Translations under genes and position numbers: made by a program
Notes under the pieces: model-generated
The model's input: the letters and a program-made list of their open reading frames with translations, nothing else
Databases searched by the model: none
Told to the model about the DNA's origin: nothing
Origin: JBKHJA01 sp046538375
GTDB lineage: Bacteria > Acidobacteriota > Aminicenantia > Aminicenantales > Aminicenantaceae
Direction: 5' to 3'
Length of the DNA stretch: 49,894 nt
Assembly: GCA_046538375.1 (NCBI GenBank)
Contig: JBKHJA010000005.1
Span: 1-49,894 of the forward strand
Part shown: positions 17,365 to 25,711 of the stretch, piece by piece
Layout: the number at the start of each line of letters is the position of its first letter
How positions within the stretch are numbered: position 1 is the first letter of the stretch

Positions 17365-18024
17365 TTATTCGATGATGAGATATCTTTCTTCGGTTCTTTC
17401 TCCCCCCAGGAGGTGGCGAAAGAATTTCTCTTTGACTTTTTGGATAAGATCGAAGAAGGCAAAGTAGGCGGTTTGGTTGGGATTGTCATAACCTTGTGTT
17501 TCTTTAAAGCTCCTTTCATAAACCGGATTTCCTGATTCGGCCTCGATCAGATAAAGATCAAGCTGGAGGGTGTAAAATTTGCGTTCAGCCAATTTCTTTT
17601 CTGAGGTGAATGGCTCGTCGTACTGCCTTCTCCTTGTTTTTTCCAGAATGGCTTTTCTGACTTCCTCCGAATAATGAGCACTTCCGGTGAAAAACAGAGT
17701 TTTCTTGGCGTCATCCTGGAGGTGCTTCCAGAAATTGTCCTGTTCAAACACCTGTTCATCTTTTAGAGAAATATCCTTTAGGCTAATTTCTCCCTCATAT
17801 TTTTGTCCGATCTCAAAATTAAAGTAGTCCATAATTTCCTTGCTCAAATCAATATCTCTGGTTTCTTTTTTTATCAAGAAGTTGGTGATGACAATCTGTT
17901 GAAACGGCTTTAGATCAAGAGCTGATTCTCCTGGGATTTCAAGTTTGATTTTCCATCGGTAGTGGGTAGCACAGGAGAGAAGGAAAAAAAATGCGGCCAG
18001 GAGTATGAATTTAATTTTTTTCAT
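17365..18024 (-). CDS. Lipoprotein of unknown function, 219 aa
   Basis: The N terminus MKKIKFILLAAFFFLLSC is a textbook lipoprotein signal with lipobox FLLSC. The mature part has mixed alpha/beta composition, with segments such as QQIVITNFLIKKE and LFFTGSAHYSEE that suggest a nucleotide-free, TolB/LpoB-like envelope fold; this is a guess. I do not recognise the family. The start is placed at ATG 18024; an upstream in-frame ATG at 18075 would add a Lys/Ser-rich stretch and spoil the signal. It overlaps the upstream TPR gene by 14 bases and ends 12 bases before the barrel protein, so the three are probably one operon. Confidence 0.75.
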   Translation of the reverse strand: MKKIKFILLAAFFFLLSCATHYRWKIKLEIPGESALDLKPFQQIVITNFLIKKETRDIDLSKEIMDYFNFEIGQKYEGEISLKDISLKDEQVFEQDNFWKHLQDDAKKTLFFTGSAHYSEEVRKAILEKTRRRQYDEPFTSEKKLAERKFYTLQLDLYLIEAESGNPVYERSFKETQGYDNPNQTAYFAFFDLIQKVKEKFFRHLLGGERTEERYLIIE

Positions 18025-18376
18025 TTTTTGTTTTTTCTTTTTTTGAGAGCTCCTGATTTTTTTTGAACTTTTCATAGTTGGATTCGATGTAAGAGTTATC
18101 CGGATTCAATTTTAGGGCTATTTCATATTCCTTTTTTGCTTCTTCCCACCATCCTTTTTTTTCATAGGCTACGGCCAGGTTGTTATGGGCAGCAGCGGAT
18201 TGGGGATGGTGGGCGATGACTTTTTTCCAGCGGAAAATCGCCTCATCCCACAGGTCTTTCTGAGCCGCTTCGATCCCAAATTGAAGTTGGTTCTGGACCA
18301 TGGATTGGCTGCAGGTATAAAGAAAGGCCATACAGGAGAGAGTCAATAAGAGGAAGAAAAACCGTCTATTCTTCAT
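18011..18376 (-). CDS. TPR-containing lipoprotein, 121 aa
   Basis: Short envelope protein starting MKNRRFFFLLLTLSC. The signal is hydrophobic with Cys residues at about 15 and 22 (FLYTC), so it is probably lipidated at one of them. Two tetratricopeptide repeats cover roughly residues 33-100: one has AIFRWKKVIAHHPQSAAAHNNLAVAYEKKG and the next AKKEYEIALKLNPDN in the expected register. TPRs mediate protein contacts, probably with the products of the two following genes. The tail is Lys/Glu-rich (SKKEKTKNEKN). A weak promoter candidate, TTGACG at 18416-18421 on the - strand, lies upstream. Confidence 0.75.
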   Translation of the reverse strand: MKNRRFFFLLLTLSCMAFLYTCSQSMVQNQLQFGIEAAQKDLWDEAIFRWKKVIAHHPQSAAAHNNLAVAYEKKGWWEEAKKEYEIALKLNPDNSYIESNYEKFKKNQELSKKEKTKNEKN

Positions 18377-18518
18377 TTATGGCCCGTATTTAACGGTACT
18401 TCTTTTTTTAATTTTCGTCAAGAGAACACCCGACGAGGAGAATAAAATAAAGGGAGCAATTTTCATGCCAAATTGAAGGCTGGTGGTCAGGGAGAAAGAA
18501 GAATGGGAAGGATTCGTG

Positions 18519-18547
18519 TTGTTATAAAAAGGAGACATATGTATAAT
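18519..18547 (+). promoter_or_regulatory. Sigma-70-like promoter of folD
   Basis: TTGTTA at 18519-18524 and a perfect TATAAT at 18542-18547 have the ideal 17-base spacing. The predicted leader before the ATG at 18577 is about 22 bases and includes AAGGAG. Confidence 0.65.
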
Positions 18548-18576
18548 TCATAGAAACATGAGGAAGGAGATCTGTC

Positions 18577-19494
18577 ATGGGCACTTGGCTTGAAGGGAAA
18601 ACTCTGGCCAGAAGGATTAAGGATAAAGTCAAGGAGGAAGTCTCTCGTTATTCACATACCCATAAACAGGTTCCAGGCTTGGTGGGCATCCTGGTGGGGG
18701 AAAACAAAGACTCTAAGATATATTTAAGGACCAAAGAAAAAAACTGCCGGCGATTAGGGATCCATTCAGAGATCCTTCATTTTCCAGCCACCACCGAGGC
18801 TTCAGTTTTGAAGTCCAGAATCGAAGTTTTGAATAAAAGGGAGGATGTGGATGGAATACTGATACAACTTCCCCTCCCGTCTCCTTTGGATCCTTATGAA
18901 ATGATCACCACCATTCTTCCAGAGAAGGACGTGGACGGGATACACCCGTATAATATAGGAAATTTAATGATGAACAGGGAGGGAATGAGGCCCTGTACGC
19001 CCACCGGAATTGTGGAGCTGTTGAAAGACCGAAATATTTCCATCGAAGGCAAAAGAGTGGTTGTCATGGGCAGAAGTTTGATCGTGGGCAAACCGCTGGC
19101 GGCTATGATGACCAATGAGAATGGGACAGTCACCATCTGCCATTCAAGGACAAAAAATCTTTGGCAGGTGGCCGCGGAAGCGGATATTCTGGTAACCGCT
19201 ATGGGCAAAGCAGCCTATGTCACTGACGAATTTATCAAGGAAGGAGCGACAGTGGTGGATGTGGGGATGAACTATCTGACAGACAGAGTGAAGGCGGAAA
19301 GTCTTTTTGGCAAGGATGAAAAGCGGTTAACAGATATTGAGGAGAAAGGATACACCTGGATAGGCGATGTTCATCCCGGCGTTTTTAAAAAGACAGAATA
19401 CCTGACTCCTGTTCCGGGAGGAGTCGGCCCTTTGACCGTGGCCATACTGATGAGAAACACGCTGGATGCATTCAAGAGGAGAAGAAATCTCTGA
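18577..19494 (+). CDS. folD: Bifunctional methylenetetrahydrofolate dehydrogenase/cyclohydrolase FolD
   Basis: Interconverts 5,10-methylene- and 10-formyl-tetrahydrofolate with NADP+, supplying one-carbon units for purines and formyl-Met. At 305 aa it is slightly longer than the usual 280-300. Family motifs: YLRTKEKN near residue 50 with the catalytic Lys, DGILIQLPLP near 90, EKDVDGIHPYNIG near 115, PCTPTGIVELL, the Rossmann segment VVMGRSLIVGKP and the C-terminal PGGVGPLTVAILMRNT. AAGGAG lies about 8 bases before the ATG. It stands alone behind its own promoter, between an envelope operon on the other strand and rpmB. Confidence 0.97.
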   Translation: MGTWLEGKTLARRIKDKVKEEVSRYSHTHKQVPGLVGILVGENKDSKIYLRTKEKNCRRLGIHSEILHFPATTEASVLKSRIEVLNKREDVDGILIQLPLPSPLDPYEMITTILPEKDVDGIHPYNIGNLMMNREGMRPCTPTGIVELLKDRNISIEGKRVVVMGRSLIVGKPLAAMMTNENGTVTICHSRTKNLWQVAAEADILVTAMGKAAYVTDEFIKEGATVVDVGMNYLTDRVKAESLFGKDEKRLTDIEEKGYTWIGDVHPGVFKKTEYLTPVPGGVGPLTVAILMRNTLDAFKRRRNL

Positions 19495-19557
19495 TAGAAG
19501 GGAGTGGGGGAAAGAAAAAGGGCATCGATTGTAAATAAATTTTACTTTATGTCTTAT

Positions 19558-19586
19558 TTGGCAAATTCGGCGAAATATGGTATAAA
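19558..19586 (+). promoter_or_regulatory. Promoter of rpmB
   Basis: TTGGCA at 19558-19563 and TATAAA at 19581-19586 are 17 bases apart. They leave a leader of about 18 bases before the rpmB ATG at 19611. Confidence 0.55.
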
Positions 19587-19610
19587 CAGTAATCTTGTGA
19601 AGAGAGAAAG

Positions 19611-19802
19611 ATGGCAAAGGTATGTGAAATATGCGGCAAAGGGCCCCGTTTCGGACAAACCCTGAGTCACTCCCATATGGCCTCCAAAAAAAAATGGAAA
19701 CCTAACTTACAGCGGGTGAAAGCCAAAACCCGCACCGGAGTGAAACATATTTGGGTTTGCACCAGGTGTCTTCGATCTGGAAGAGTGGAGAAAGCTGTTT
19801 AG
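19611..19802 (+). CDS. rpmB: 50S ribosomal protein L28
   Basis: Small basic ribosomal protein of 63 aa, the usual short bacterial form. It begins MAKVCEICGKGPRFGQTLSHS and continues with KKKWKPNLQRVK. It keeps two Cys pairs, C5-x-x-C8 and CTRC near the C terminus, so it is the zinc-binding (C+) version. The typical L28 partner L33 is not adjacent. The stop is only 6 bases from the stop of relA/spoT on the opposite strand, without a visible terminator between. Confidence 0.96.
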   Translation: MAKVCEICGKGPRFGQTLSHSHMASKKKWKPNLQRVKAKTRTGVKHIWVCTRCLRSGRVEKAV

Positions 19803-19808
19803 AAGAAA

Positions 19809-21968
19809 TCAGGTTCTTTCTACCGAAGAAATTTCCTTTATTTTCAAAATTTTTTTCATTATTTTTTGAAGATGGTCCATATCCTGAATGGTCAGGGTGA
19901 GTTTGGTTTGAGCCTTTCTATCAGCAAAAGTCAACACCTCCGCCCTGGTGATATTTCCCTCCAATTGAGCGATAACTGAGGCTACTTTAGCCAAAACCCC
20001 GGGAGAATCTTCTCCTTTGATCAACAGATTCCCTTTGAAGGGACCGGCGGCTGATTCATCCCATGAAACCTCCACCATTCGTTCGCTATCCAAAATTTCT
20101 TTGGCGATCAAAGGGCAGCGAAGGGAATGGACGGTTATTCCTTTTCCGGAAGTGATGTACCCCACCACTGGCTCTCCTTTGACCGGACAGCAACATTTAG
20201 CCAGGGAGACTATATTCTTATCCTCATCTTGGACCCGAACAGCAGGTCTTTGCTTTTTTGTCACTTTGGTCACCACTTTTTTAAGGAGGGTTTCCCTCTT
20301 TGATGGAAATTTTTCAGGATGGAAGATCTTTTCCATCAATTTCTTGTTCAGGACGATTTTTCCGAAGCCGATAAGCGTATAGAAGTCTTCGATTTTTTTA
20401 ACCCTGAAGGCGGTGACCTTTTTCAATTTGATAAGGAGATTTTCTTCTTTCAGCTGCTCAGGAGGTAAATCATATTTCTTTATTTCTTTCTCCCACAATT
20501 TTTTTCCCAGCTTGATGTTTTTTATCCTGATCTGCAAATTGAGCCAGCGCTTGAGGTGATGTCTGGCTGTAGAGGTGAAGGTGATATTCAGCCAGTCGCG
20601 GCTGGGAGTTCTTTCAGGCGAAGTCTGGATCTCTACGATGTCTCCGGTCTTCAGGATGGTTTTCAAAGGGGCCAGTTTCCCGTTGATTTTGGCCCCTGTG
20701 GCATGAAGGCCGATTTCAGTATGTATCTTGAAAGCAAAATCTAAAGCCGAAGCTCCCAGAGGCAGGGTAATAACCTTTCCCTTGGGAGTAAACACATACA
20801 CTTCTTCGGGGATAAGATCTGTTTTTAAGCTTTTGAGGAATTCTCGAGGGCTTTTTTGTTCTTTGTACAGATCCACCATTTCTCTCAGCCAGCGCAGCCT
20901 TTTATCTTCCTTGACTATGGCCTGAGAATCCGTTTCTTTGTATTTCCAATGAGCAGCAATCCCATTTTCGGCCAGGTTGTGCATATCTTGGGTTCTGATT
21001 TGAATTTCCACGGTTTGCTTTTTCTCGGTGATGATGGTGGTGTGAAGAGCTTGGTAGAGGTTGGGCTTGGGCATGGCGATGAAATCTCGAAATCGATGGG
21101 GAAGGTGAGGCCATTTTTGATGGATGATGCCCAGAGCGGCATAGCAATTTTTCACAGAATTTGTGATCAGCCTCAAGGCCATAAGGTCATACACTTGCTC
21201 GAATTCAATGTGTCGGCGATTCATTTTATTAAAGATACTGTAGGGTCTTTTTATTCGATAACGTATCTCTGCGGAGAGATGATGTTCCTTCATCAAGCTT
21301 TCCAGGGTTTTCTTGAGTTTTTTGAGTTCTCTTTCTGCTTTTTTCTTTTGAGGCTCGATGAGAGAGGTGATTTTGAAATAATTTTCTCCATCCACATACA
21401 GAAAAGAAAGATCTTCCAGTTCAGCCTTGATCCGCCCCATCCCCAACCGATTGGCAATGGGAGCATAGATTTCAAGAGTTTCCCTGGCAATCTGTTTTTG
21501 TTTGTCTTCGGGGAGAAACTTGAGCGTTTTCATATTGTGGATTCTGTCGGCTAACTTGATGAAAATGACTCTTAAATCATCGGTCATAGCCAGGATGATT
21601 TTGCGGATGCTTTCTGCCTGCCTGGTCTCAGGTGAGGAATATTGAACACGGCTGATCTTGGTGGCTCCCTCAACCAGATATTGGATTTCTTGGCCAAATG
21701 CATGCCGCAGGTCCAAGGAGGTCACCTCAGTATCTTCCAGCACATCATGGAGAAGGCCGGCTGCTAGAGTGGTGATATCCAATTTCATGTCGGCCAGCAT
21801 GTTGGTCACTTCCAGAGGATGGCTGAGATAGGGTTCGCCGGAATGACGGATCTGTCCTTTATGGGCTTGGGCCGAGAAGACATAGGCCTTTTTGAGCAGA
21901 GTGATATCCTTCTCGGTGTAAGAAGGGGAAATTTTTTCCAGGATATCATCGAATCTGATCATGGCCAT
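19809..21968 (-). CDS. RelA/SpoT-family (p)ppGpp synthetase/hydrolase
   Basis: Makes and degrades the alarmone (p)ppGpp in the stringent response. The 719 aa contain, in order, an HD hydrolase domain with LLHDVLEDT near residue 70 and DRIHNMKTL near 140, the synthetase domain with RIKRPYSIFNKM near 240 and YDLMALRLI, a TGS domain (VYVFTPKGKVITLPLGA) near 395, and a C-terminal ACT domain ending in the last 75 residues. Intact HD motifs plus HRFRDFIAMPKPN, with the basic RFxD signature, suggest a bifunctional Rel rather than a synthetase-only RelA. Its start is 14 bases after the gmhB stop, so it probably ends the fmdB-waaF-gmhB unit. ATGs at 21968 and 21962 are both possible. Confidence 0.96.
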   Translation of the reverse strand: MAMIRFDDILEKISPSYTEKDITLLKKAYVFSAQAHKGQIRHSGEPYLSHPLEVTNMLADMKLDITTLAAGLLHDVLEDTEVTSLDLRHAFGQEIQYLVEGATKISRVQYSSPETRQAESIRKIILAMTDDLRVIFIKLADRIHNMKTLKFLPEDKQKQIARETLEIYAPIANRLGMGRIKAELEDLSFLYVDGENYFKITSLIEPQKKKAERELKKLKKTLESLMKEHHLSAEIRYRIKRPYSIFNKMNRRHIEFEQVYDLMALRLITNSVKNCYAALGIIHQKWPHLPHRFRDFIAMPKPNLYQALHTTIITEKKQTVEIQIRTQDMHNLAENGIAAHWKYKETDSQAIVKEDKRLRWLREMVDLYKEQKSPREFLKSLKTDLIPEEVYVFTPKGKVITLPLGASALDFAFKIHTEIGLHATGAKINGKLAPLKTILKTGDIVEIQTSPERTPSRDWLNITFTSTARHHLKRWLNLQIRIKNIKLGKKLWEKEIKKYDLPPEQLKEENLLIKLKKVTAFRVKKIEDFYTLIGFGKIVLNKKLMEKIFHPEKFPSKRETLLKKVVTKVTKKQRPAVRVQDEDKNIVSLAKCCCPVKGEPVVGYITSGKGITVHSLRCPLIAKEILDSERMVEVSWDESAAGPFKGNLLIKGEDSPGVLAKVASVIAQLEGNITRAEVLTFADRKAQTKLTLTIQDMDHLQKIMKKILKIKEISSVERT

Positions 21969-21982
21969 GACTTTAGAATATC

Positions 21983-22591
21983 TTAAGAAGGACCTTCGGT
22001 CTTAAAAGATGTATTCTGTCTGTCTTTTTGCAAAATCCAGTTGACAGCTTCCAGCAGGTTGGCAGCCACATAGGTCGGTTGTATGTGTTTTTCTTTGAGC
22101 TTGGTCAGGGATTTCTGTCCAAATCCGGTGAGCACCAGAACAGGCTTGGCCTTGATGTTTAAACCGAAAAGAATGTCTTCCACTTTATCTCCTACCATGT
22201 AGGACTGACTTAAATCTATATGAAGATCAGAAGCAGCCTGATGGGCCATGCCGGGAAAAGGCTTGCGGCAGGAGCAATTTTTCCGGTATCGGGGCGCAGA
22301 GGATGAGAGGTAATGAGGACAATAATAAATGCCGTCGAAATGTGCTCGGTGCTCAGCAAATTCTTCCGATAGTTTACGATGGATACCTTCCAGATTTTCC
22401 TCCTCGATCAGGCCTCGTCCCACCCCAGACTGGTTGGTGACAATGATGGCCAGCAGTCCAGCCAAGTTGATTTTCCTCACTGCTTCAAAGCTGTAAGGAT
22501 AGATTTCTATCAGATGGTAGGAATCAGGATAGCCTACGTCTTTGTTGATGGTTCCATCCCTATCCAAGAACACGGCTCTTTTTTTCATCAT
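21983..22591 (-). CDS. gmhB: D-glycero-D-manno-heptose-1,7-bisphosphate 7-phosphatase (HAD family)
   Basis: Removes the 7-phosphate from heptose bisphosphate on the way to ADP-heptose for the LPS core. HAD motif I is VFLDRDGTINKD at the N terminus; motif II is IVTNQSGVGRG; motif IV is MVGDKVEDILFG. The zinc loop has CPH and CSCRKP, as in GmhB. The start is ATG 22591, which overlaps the waaF stop as ATGA; a longer in-frame reading to 22645 lies inside waaF and is unlikely. The 202 aa length fits. The neighbour waaF supports the heptose role, although HisB-type phosphatases look similar. Confidence 0.88.
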   Translation of the reverse strand: MMKKRAVFLDRDGTINKDVGYPDSYHLIEIYPYSFEAVRKINLAGLLAIIVTNQSGVGRGLIEEENLEGIHRKLSEEFAEHRAHFDGIYYCPHYLSSSAPRYRKNCSCRKPFPGMAHQAASDLHIDLSQSYMVGDKVEDILFGLNIKAKPVLVLTGFGQKSLTKLKEKHIQPTYVAANLLEAVNWILQKDRQNTSFKTEGPS

Positions 22592-23583
22592 AAAAATTTT
22601 TGACTGGCCCGGTAAACCTCTTCTGGTTCGATCTTTATCATGCATCTATGATCGAAGGGACACTCTCTGTAGTGACAAGGCCAGCAGGGAGCTTTTTTGT
22701 GGACAATGACGGCTGGCTGCTGGAAAGGAGCTGTTTGAGCAGGAAGAGTGGGGCCGAATAAAGCCACCACCGGAGTGCGGAGGGCATTGGCTATATGCAT
22801 GGGACCGGTGTCGTTGCAGACAAAAAGAGAGGCCAGACTGGTGATGGCCGCGAGGAGAGCGAGATCTGTTTTTCCGGCAAGATTTATGGGCTTTTGTTTC
22901 AGAGCAGCGGAGATCTCATCCCCCACTTCGTTTTCTTCCTCAGACCCGATAACCAGAATGTTCGCCCCTATCCTCTGTTGGAAGAGAAGAGCAAGTTGGG
23001 CGAATTTTTCAGCCGGCCATCTTTTGGAAGGCCCATAGGCAGCACCGGGATTGAAGAGAATGAGGGGCTTTTGGAAATCGATATCCATGGCCTGGAGGAA
23101 TTCCTTTGCTCTGCTGGTGACATCAGGATTCAGGGTCAGGTTTATTTGAGGGGGATGAGTCTCCAGGCCTAAGCCGGCAATAAGATTTAAGTAATAATAA
23201 ACTTGATGGAGGGTGTTTTCTTGAGGGACCACTCCCCTGGTTAAAAGAAAGCCTCGGCCGTCGCTTTGGTAGCCCCATCTTTGAGGGATTTTTGCCAGAT
23301 AGAAGAGGATAGCCGAGGAGAAAGAATTGGGCAGGAGCAGGCCGATATCAAAATGAAAATCTTTTATTTTTTTAGCAGTCTGACGGAGGCCTCTGAAGTT
23401 GTTTGAGGCAGGGAGGGAGATAACTCCTTCCACCAGGTTCGAGCAGGTGAACAGGCCTTTTACCCAATCTTTAGCCGCAATCCATATTTGGGATTCAGGA
23501 AAGTTTTTCTTCAGGCTGGCTATACTGGGAAGGGCGAGAACAGAATCTCCTATCCAGCTGGGAGCGCGGACAACAATCTTCAT
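22588..23583 (-). CDS. waaF: Glycosyltransferase family 9, probable LPS heptosyltransferase II
   Basis: Adds heptose to the inner core of lipopolysaccharide on the cytoplasmic face of the inner membrane. It begins MKIVVRAPSWIGDSVLALPS, the GT9 N-terminal motif with the catalytic Asp. The C-terminal half has NPGAAYGPSKRWPAEKFAQL and FVCNDTGPMHIANAL, the nucleotide-sugar binding segment. The Cys/His-rich end (PCWPCHYRECPFDHRCM) is usual in WaaF-type enzymes. The 331 aa length fits. I chose ATG 23583 because the upstream 26 residues in frame are basic and unlike the family. It is followed by gmhB with a 4-base overlap. Which heptosyltransferase it is (I, II or another) is inference. Confidence 0.88.
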   Translation of the reverse strand: MKIVVRAPSWIGDSVLALPSIASLKKNFPESQIWIAAKDWVKGLFTCSNLVEGVISLPASNNFRGLRQTAKKIKDFHFDIGLLLPNSFSSAILFYLAKIPQRWGYQSDGRGFLLTRGVVPQENTLHQVYYYLNLIAGLGLETHPPQINLTLNPDVTSRAKEFLQAMDIDFQKPLILFNPGAAYGPSKRWPAEKFAQLALLFQQRIGANILVIGSEEENEVGDEISAALKQKPINLAGKTDLALLAAITSLASLFVCNDTGPMHIANALRTPVVALFGPTLPAQTAPFQQPAVIVHKKAPCWPCHYRECPFDHRCMIKIEPEEVYRASQKFL

Positions 23584-23718
23584 AGAATCAATTTTATTCC
23601 CAAGGGCGAACCTTGTCAAAAAGATCTCTTTTCTTTTTTGTGAAGCGCTTTTTTTGTCCAAGGATATGGCAGAGGAATTTCTTTTTGATTGGAAACAGGA
23701 GGAGGTCGGAGTGGTGGT

Positions 23719-24003
23719 TCAACCGGAAGAGGAGGATTGATTATCTTTTTTGTCCTTGTCTGTATCAGGCTTTTGTTTTTTGGGTTTTTCTGGTGTCTTT
23801 TTTTCTCCTTCCTCCGTTTTATTCTTCTTACTGTAATCAGTGACGTACCAGCCGCTTCCTTTGAATTGAATAGCGGGAGGAGAGATGATTTTTTTTAAAA
23901 CTCCGCCGCATTTCAGACACTTTTTTAACGGTGAATCGCCTATTTTCTGTAAGACCTCAAAGGAAACTCCACAGCGGAGGCATCTATATTCATAGAGAGG
24001 CAT
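23719..24003 (-). CDS. FmdB-family zinc-ribbon protein with charged tail
   Basis: The first 50 residues follow the FmdB regulatory-protein pattern: MPLYEYRCLRCGVSFE and a second Cys pair KCLKCGG, then a conserved SPPAIQFKGSGWYVTDY. The four Cys form one zinc ribbon. The last 35 residues are low-complexity Lys/Glu/Asp/Ser (ending NQSSSSG). FmdB proteins are widespread and of unclear function; regulation of amide/formamide use is named from one system only. A strong promoter and GGAG 7 bases before the ATG precede it. waaF starts about 135 bases downstream on the same strand. Confidence 0.9.
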   Translation of the reverse strand: MPLYEYRCLRCGVSFEVLQKIGDSPLKKCLKCGGVLKKIISPPAIQFKGSGWYVTDYSKKNKTEEGEKKTPEKPKKQKPDTDKDKKDNQSSSSG

Positions 24004-24026
24004 TTCTCTTCTCCAGAAGATAGTCT

Positions 24027-24054
24027 ATTATATCAGAGAGTTTCTATAAATCAA
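24027..24054 (-). promoter_or_regulatory. Promoter of fmdB-like gene
   Basis: On the - strand TTGATT (24049-24054) and a perfect TATAAT (24027-24032) are 16 bases apart, about 25 bases before the ATG at 24003. It may also drive waaF, gmhB and relA/spoT. Confidence 0.6.
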
Positions 24055-24099
24055 ACAGGATGTAAGCCTCTCCTTTTTCCGTGATAGGGGGTGAGGGAG

Positions 24100-24128
24100 G
24101 GGGCTTCCTCACCCCCCATCCCTCACCC
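24100..24128 (+). repeat. 29-base dispersed repeat, copy 1
   Basis: This GC-rich stretch, beginning GGGGCTTCCTCACCCCCCAT, occurs exactly inverted at 40027-40055. Its last 18 bases occur in direct orientation at 25963-25980. It sits inside the left inverted-repeat block beside the MEMO-AMMECR1 gene, and with bases 24086-24099 it can fold into a GGGGGTGAGG/CCTCACCCCC hairpin. Confidence 0.8.
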
Positions 24129-24173
24129 TTTACAATCAGTATTCATAATCATCACGGTTTTGGGGGTGCATCC
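24121..24173 (+). repeat. Left arm of inverted repeat flanking the MEMO-AMMECR1 gene
   Basis: Inverted partner of 25712-25765. Bases 24130-24161 match the partner perfectly over 32 bases (starting TTACAATCAGTATTCATAAT). The flanks continue with about two mismatches and one single-base gap. A further imperfect match to bases outside each arm (GTAAGC, then TCTC, then TTTCC) begins at 24062 and at 25781. Confidence 0.85.
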
Positions 24174-24176
24174 GAT

Positions 24177-25610
24177 TCAATGGAAGACCGTGGCTTCAAA
24201 AACATACAGGTCAGCGCCTTGTTTCCATGCATTTGGAGGGAGACCGGCCTTCAAGCAGGCCTGTTGGAGAAAAGTCTCTCTTGACCAGTTGTTTTCCACC
24301 GGAACCTGAGGAAGGAGAAGTCCGCTTTTCTTGCCCCTGGAGATGAGAAGCCCATGTTTTCCCACCTGAATGAACCCAGGATTATGGATTTTTTTTAGGG
24401 GCGAAAGCACAGAAATTTCCACTTCCAAATCTTTGAGTTCTTGGGGAGAGAGAGGGGGAAATCTTTGGTCTTTACAGGCTGCATACACGGCAGCCTGGAT
24501 GATGGTTTGGTATAAAGGCCGTTCAGGTTCGATGAATCCGATGCAGCCTCTCAAGCGGCCTCTTTTTTTGATGGTGACAAAGGCTCCTTTTTTTTCCCAG
24601 AGATTAGGGTCTTGAGTATGGTAATTCAATACTTTGTTTTTTAAAACGAACTCCTCGATGGCCAACCGGGCTATGGTCAGCAGCTTTTCTTTCTCAGGGA
24701 GTGAGAGGGTAAATGGACCTGAAGCGGGGGGCAGATAAACAGCCGCAGCGCAATATCCCACCACTCGAGACTTGTCACTTCCGAATCGGGAAGAATCAGC
24801 ATATTGAAGAATTTTGACCTCAGCCTCTCCCTTTTCTTTAGCATAAAGCAAGGTAGAAACAACCGGCCCTCCTCCGCACATGATGTTTTCTCTTCTTTCC
24901 AGTTTATTTATAAGAGTCTGGGTCTGGAATGATTCTATGAGAGAGATGGTGTGGGAATCAACGTCATTGGCTTTTTTCTGGGGATAATAATGAGACATAT
25001 CCGTGGAGGCCACAATCAGGTATTTTTCTTCCTCAAGAACTTTGGAGAGGGCTCTGGCAAGAGAGGTTATGGTTCTCTGGGAAGGAACTCCCATGACTAC
25101 AGGAACGATTTTTGCTTGGGGAAGAATGTGCTGGATGAATGGTATTTGGACTTCCACTGAATGTTCCTTCCGGTGAGCTTGAGGGATGTATTTGAAACCA
25201 GAGGCTTTTGAGATTTTGGAGGCGATATCCTTATCGATTTGAGCCAGCCCTAAGGGAGTTTTGTAAGCTCCCTGGGGATAAATGGAGCATCCCTTGAATG
25301 CATATTGATGGGAAGGGGCGATGATGATGACGGTTTCATAGTTTTTTCCTTGGATCTGTCTGTAGGCAGAAGCGGCAACTCGGCCGGAATAGATATAGCC
25401 TGCATGGGGAGCGATAAGAGCCATCACTCTGCCGGAGACAACGGGTTCTTCAGCCGCTTTTTGAAACAAATACTCCAGCCGCTGGGTAAGGGCAGCAGGA
25501 TTGGCATCATAAAATGTCCCTGAAGCGATTGGTTCTCTTACCCCTTGGGATAAGATAAAGCCGGTGAAAAAGAGGATGAAGACCATAAATAGAATGATGT
25601 TCTTTCTCAT
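24177..25610 (-). CDS. Exported MEMO1-AMMECR1 fusion protein (AmmeMemoRadiSam B and A)
   Basis: A 477 aa fusion of two families usually encoded side by side with a radical SAM gene. Residues 1-22 are a hydrophobic signal ending LSQG. The MEMO domain (about 25-290) has the metal-binding type residues in APHAGYIYSGR, APSHQYAF, HSVEVQIPF, ASTDMSHYY and the Cys of MCGGGPV. The AMMECR1 domain (about 300-477) has LRGCIGFIEPERPLYQ, then EVEISVLSPLKKI, and NNWSRETFLQQACLKAGLP. Neither function is known in bacteria. MEMO and AMMECR1 proteins are normally cytoplasmic, so the signal peptide is unusual. The gene stands alone between inverted repeats; no radical SAM partner is in the window. Confidence 0.92.
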   Translation of the reverse strand: MRKNIILFMVFILFFTGFILSQGVREPIASGTFYDANPAALTQRLEYLFQKAAEEPVVSGRVMALIAPHAGYIYSGRVAASAYRQIQGKNYETVIIIAPSHQYAFKGCSIYPQGAYKTPLGLAQIDKDIASKISKASGFKYIPQAHRKEHSVEVQIPFIQHILPQAKIVPVVMGVPSQRTITSLARALSKVLEEEKYLIVASTDMSHYYPQKKANDVDSHTISLIESFQTQTLINKLERRENIMCGGGPVVSTLLYAKEKGEAEVKILQYADSSRFGSDKSRVVGYCAAAVYLPPASGPFTLSLPEKEKLLTIARLAIEEFVLKNKVLNYHTQDPNLWEKKGAFVTIKKRGRLRGCIGFIEPERPLYQTIIQAAVYAACKDQRFPPLSPQELKDLEVEISVLSPLKKIHNPGFIQVGKHGLLISRGKKSGLLLPQVPVENNWSRETFLQQACLKAGLPPNAWKQGADLYVFEATVFH

Positions 25611-25648
25611 TTTTTCCCTTTTGAGGTTAAATAAACGGTCCGTATAAA

Positions 25649-25677
25649 AATATACACGGAGGAGGTCGAAAAATCAA
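25649..25677 (-). promoter_or_regulatory. Promoter of the MEMO-AMMECR1 gene
   Basis: On the - strand TTGATT (25672-25677) and TATATT (25649-25654) are 17 bases apart, with a short inverted repeat (GTATA, then AAAA, then TATAC) over the -10. It lies inside the right inverted-repeat arm, so the gene and its promoter are enclosed together. Confidence 0.5.
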
Positions 25678-25711
25678 CTTTTTAAGTTCAAAAAGGAGGC
25701 AGACCGCTTGA

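Noticed and set aside
24081..24128. GC-rich hairpin as a rho-independent terminator for the MEMO-AMMECR1 gene
   Set aside because: A stem can form but it is not followed by a T run in that direction, and the sequence is a dispersed repeat, so terminator function is not supported.
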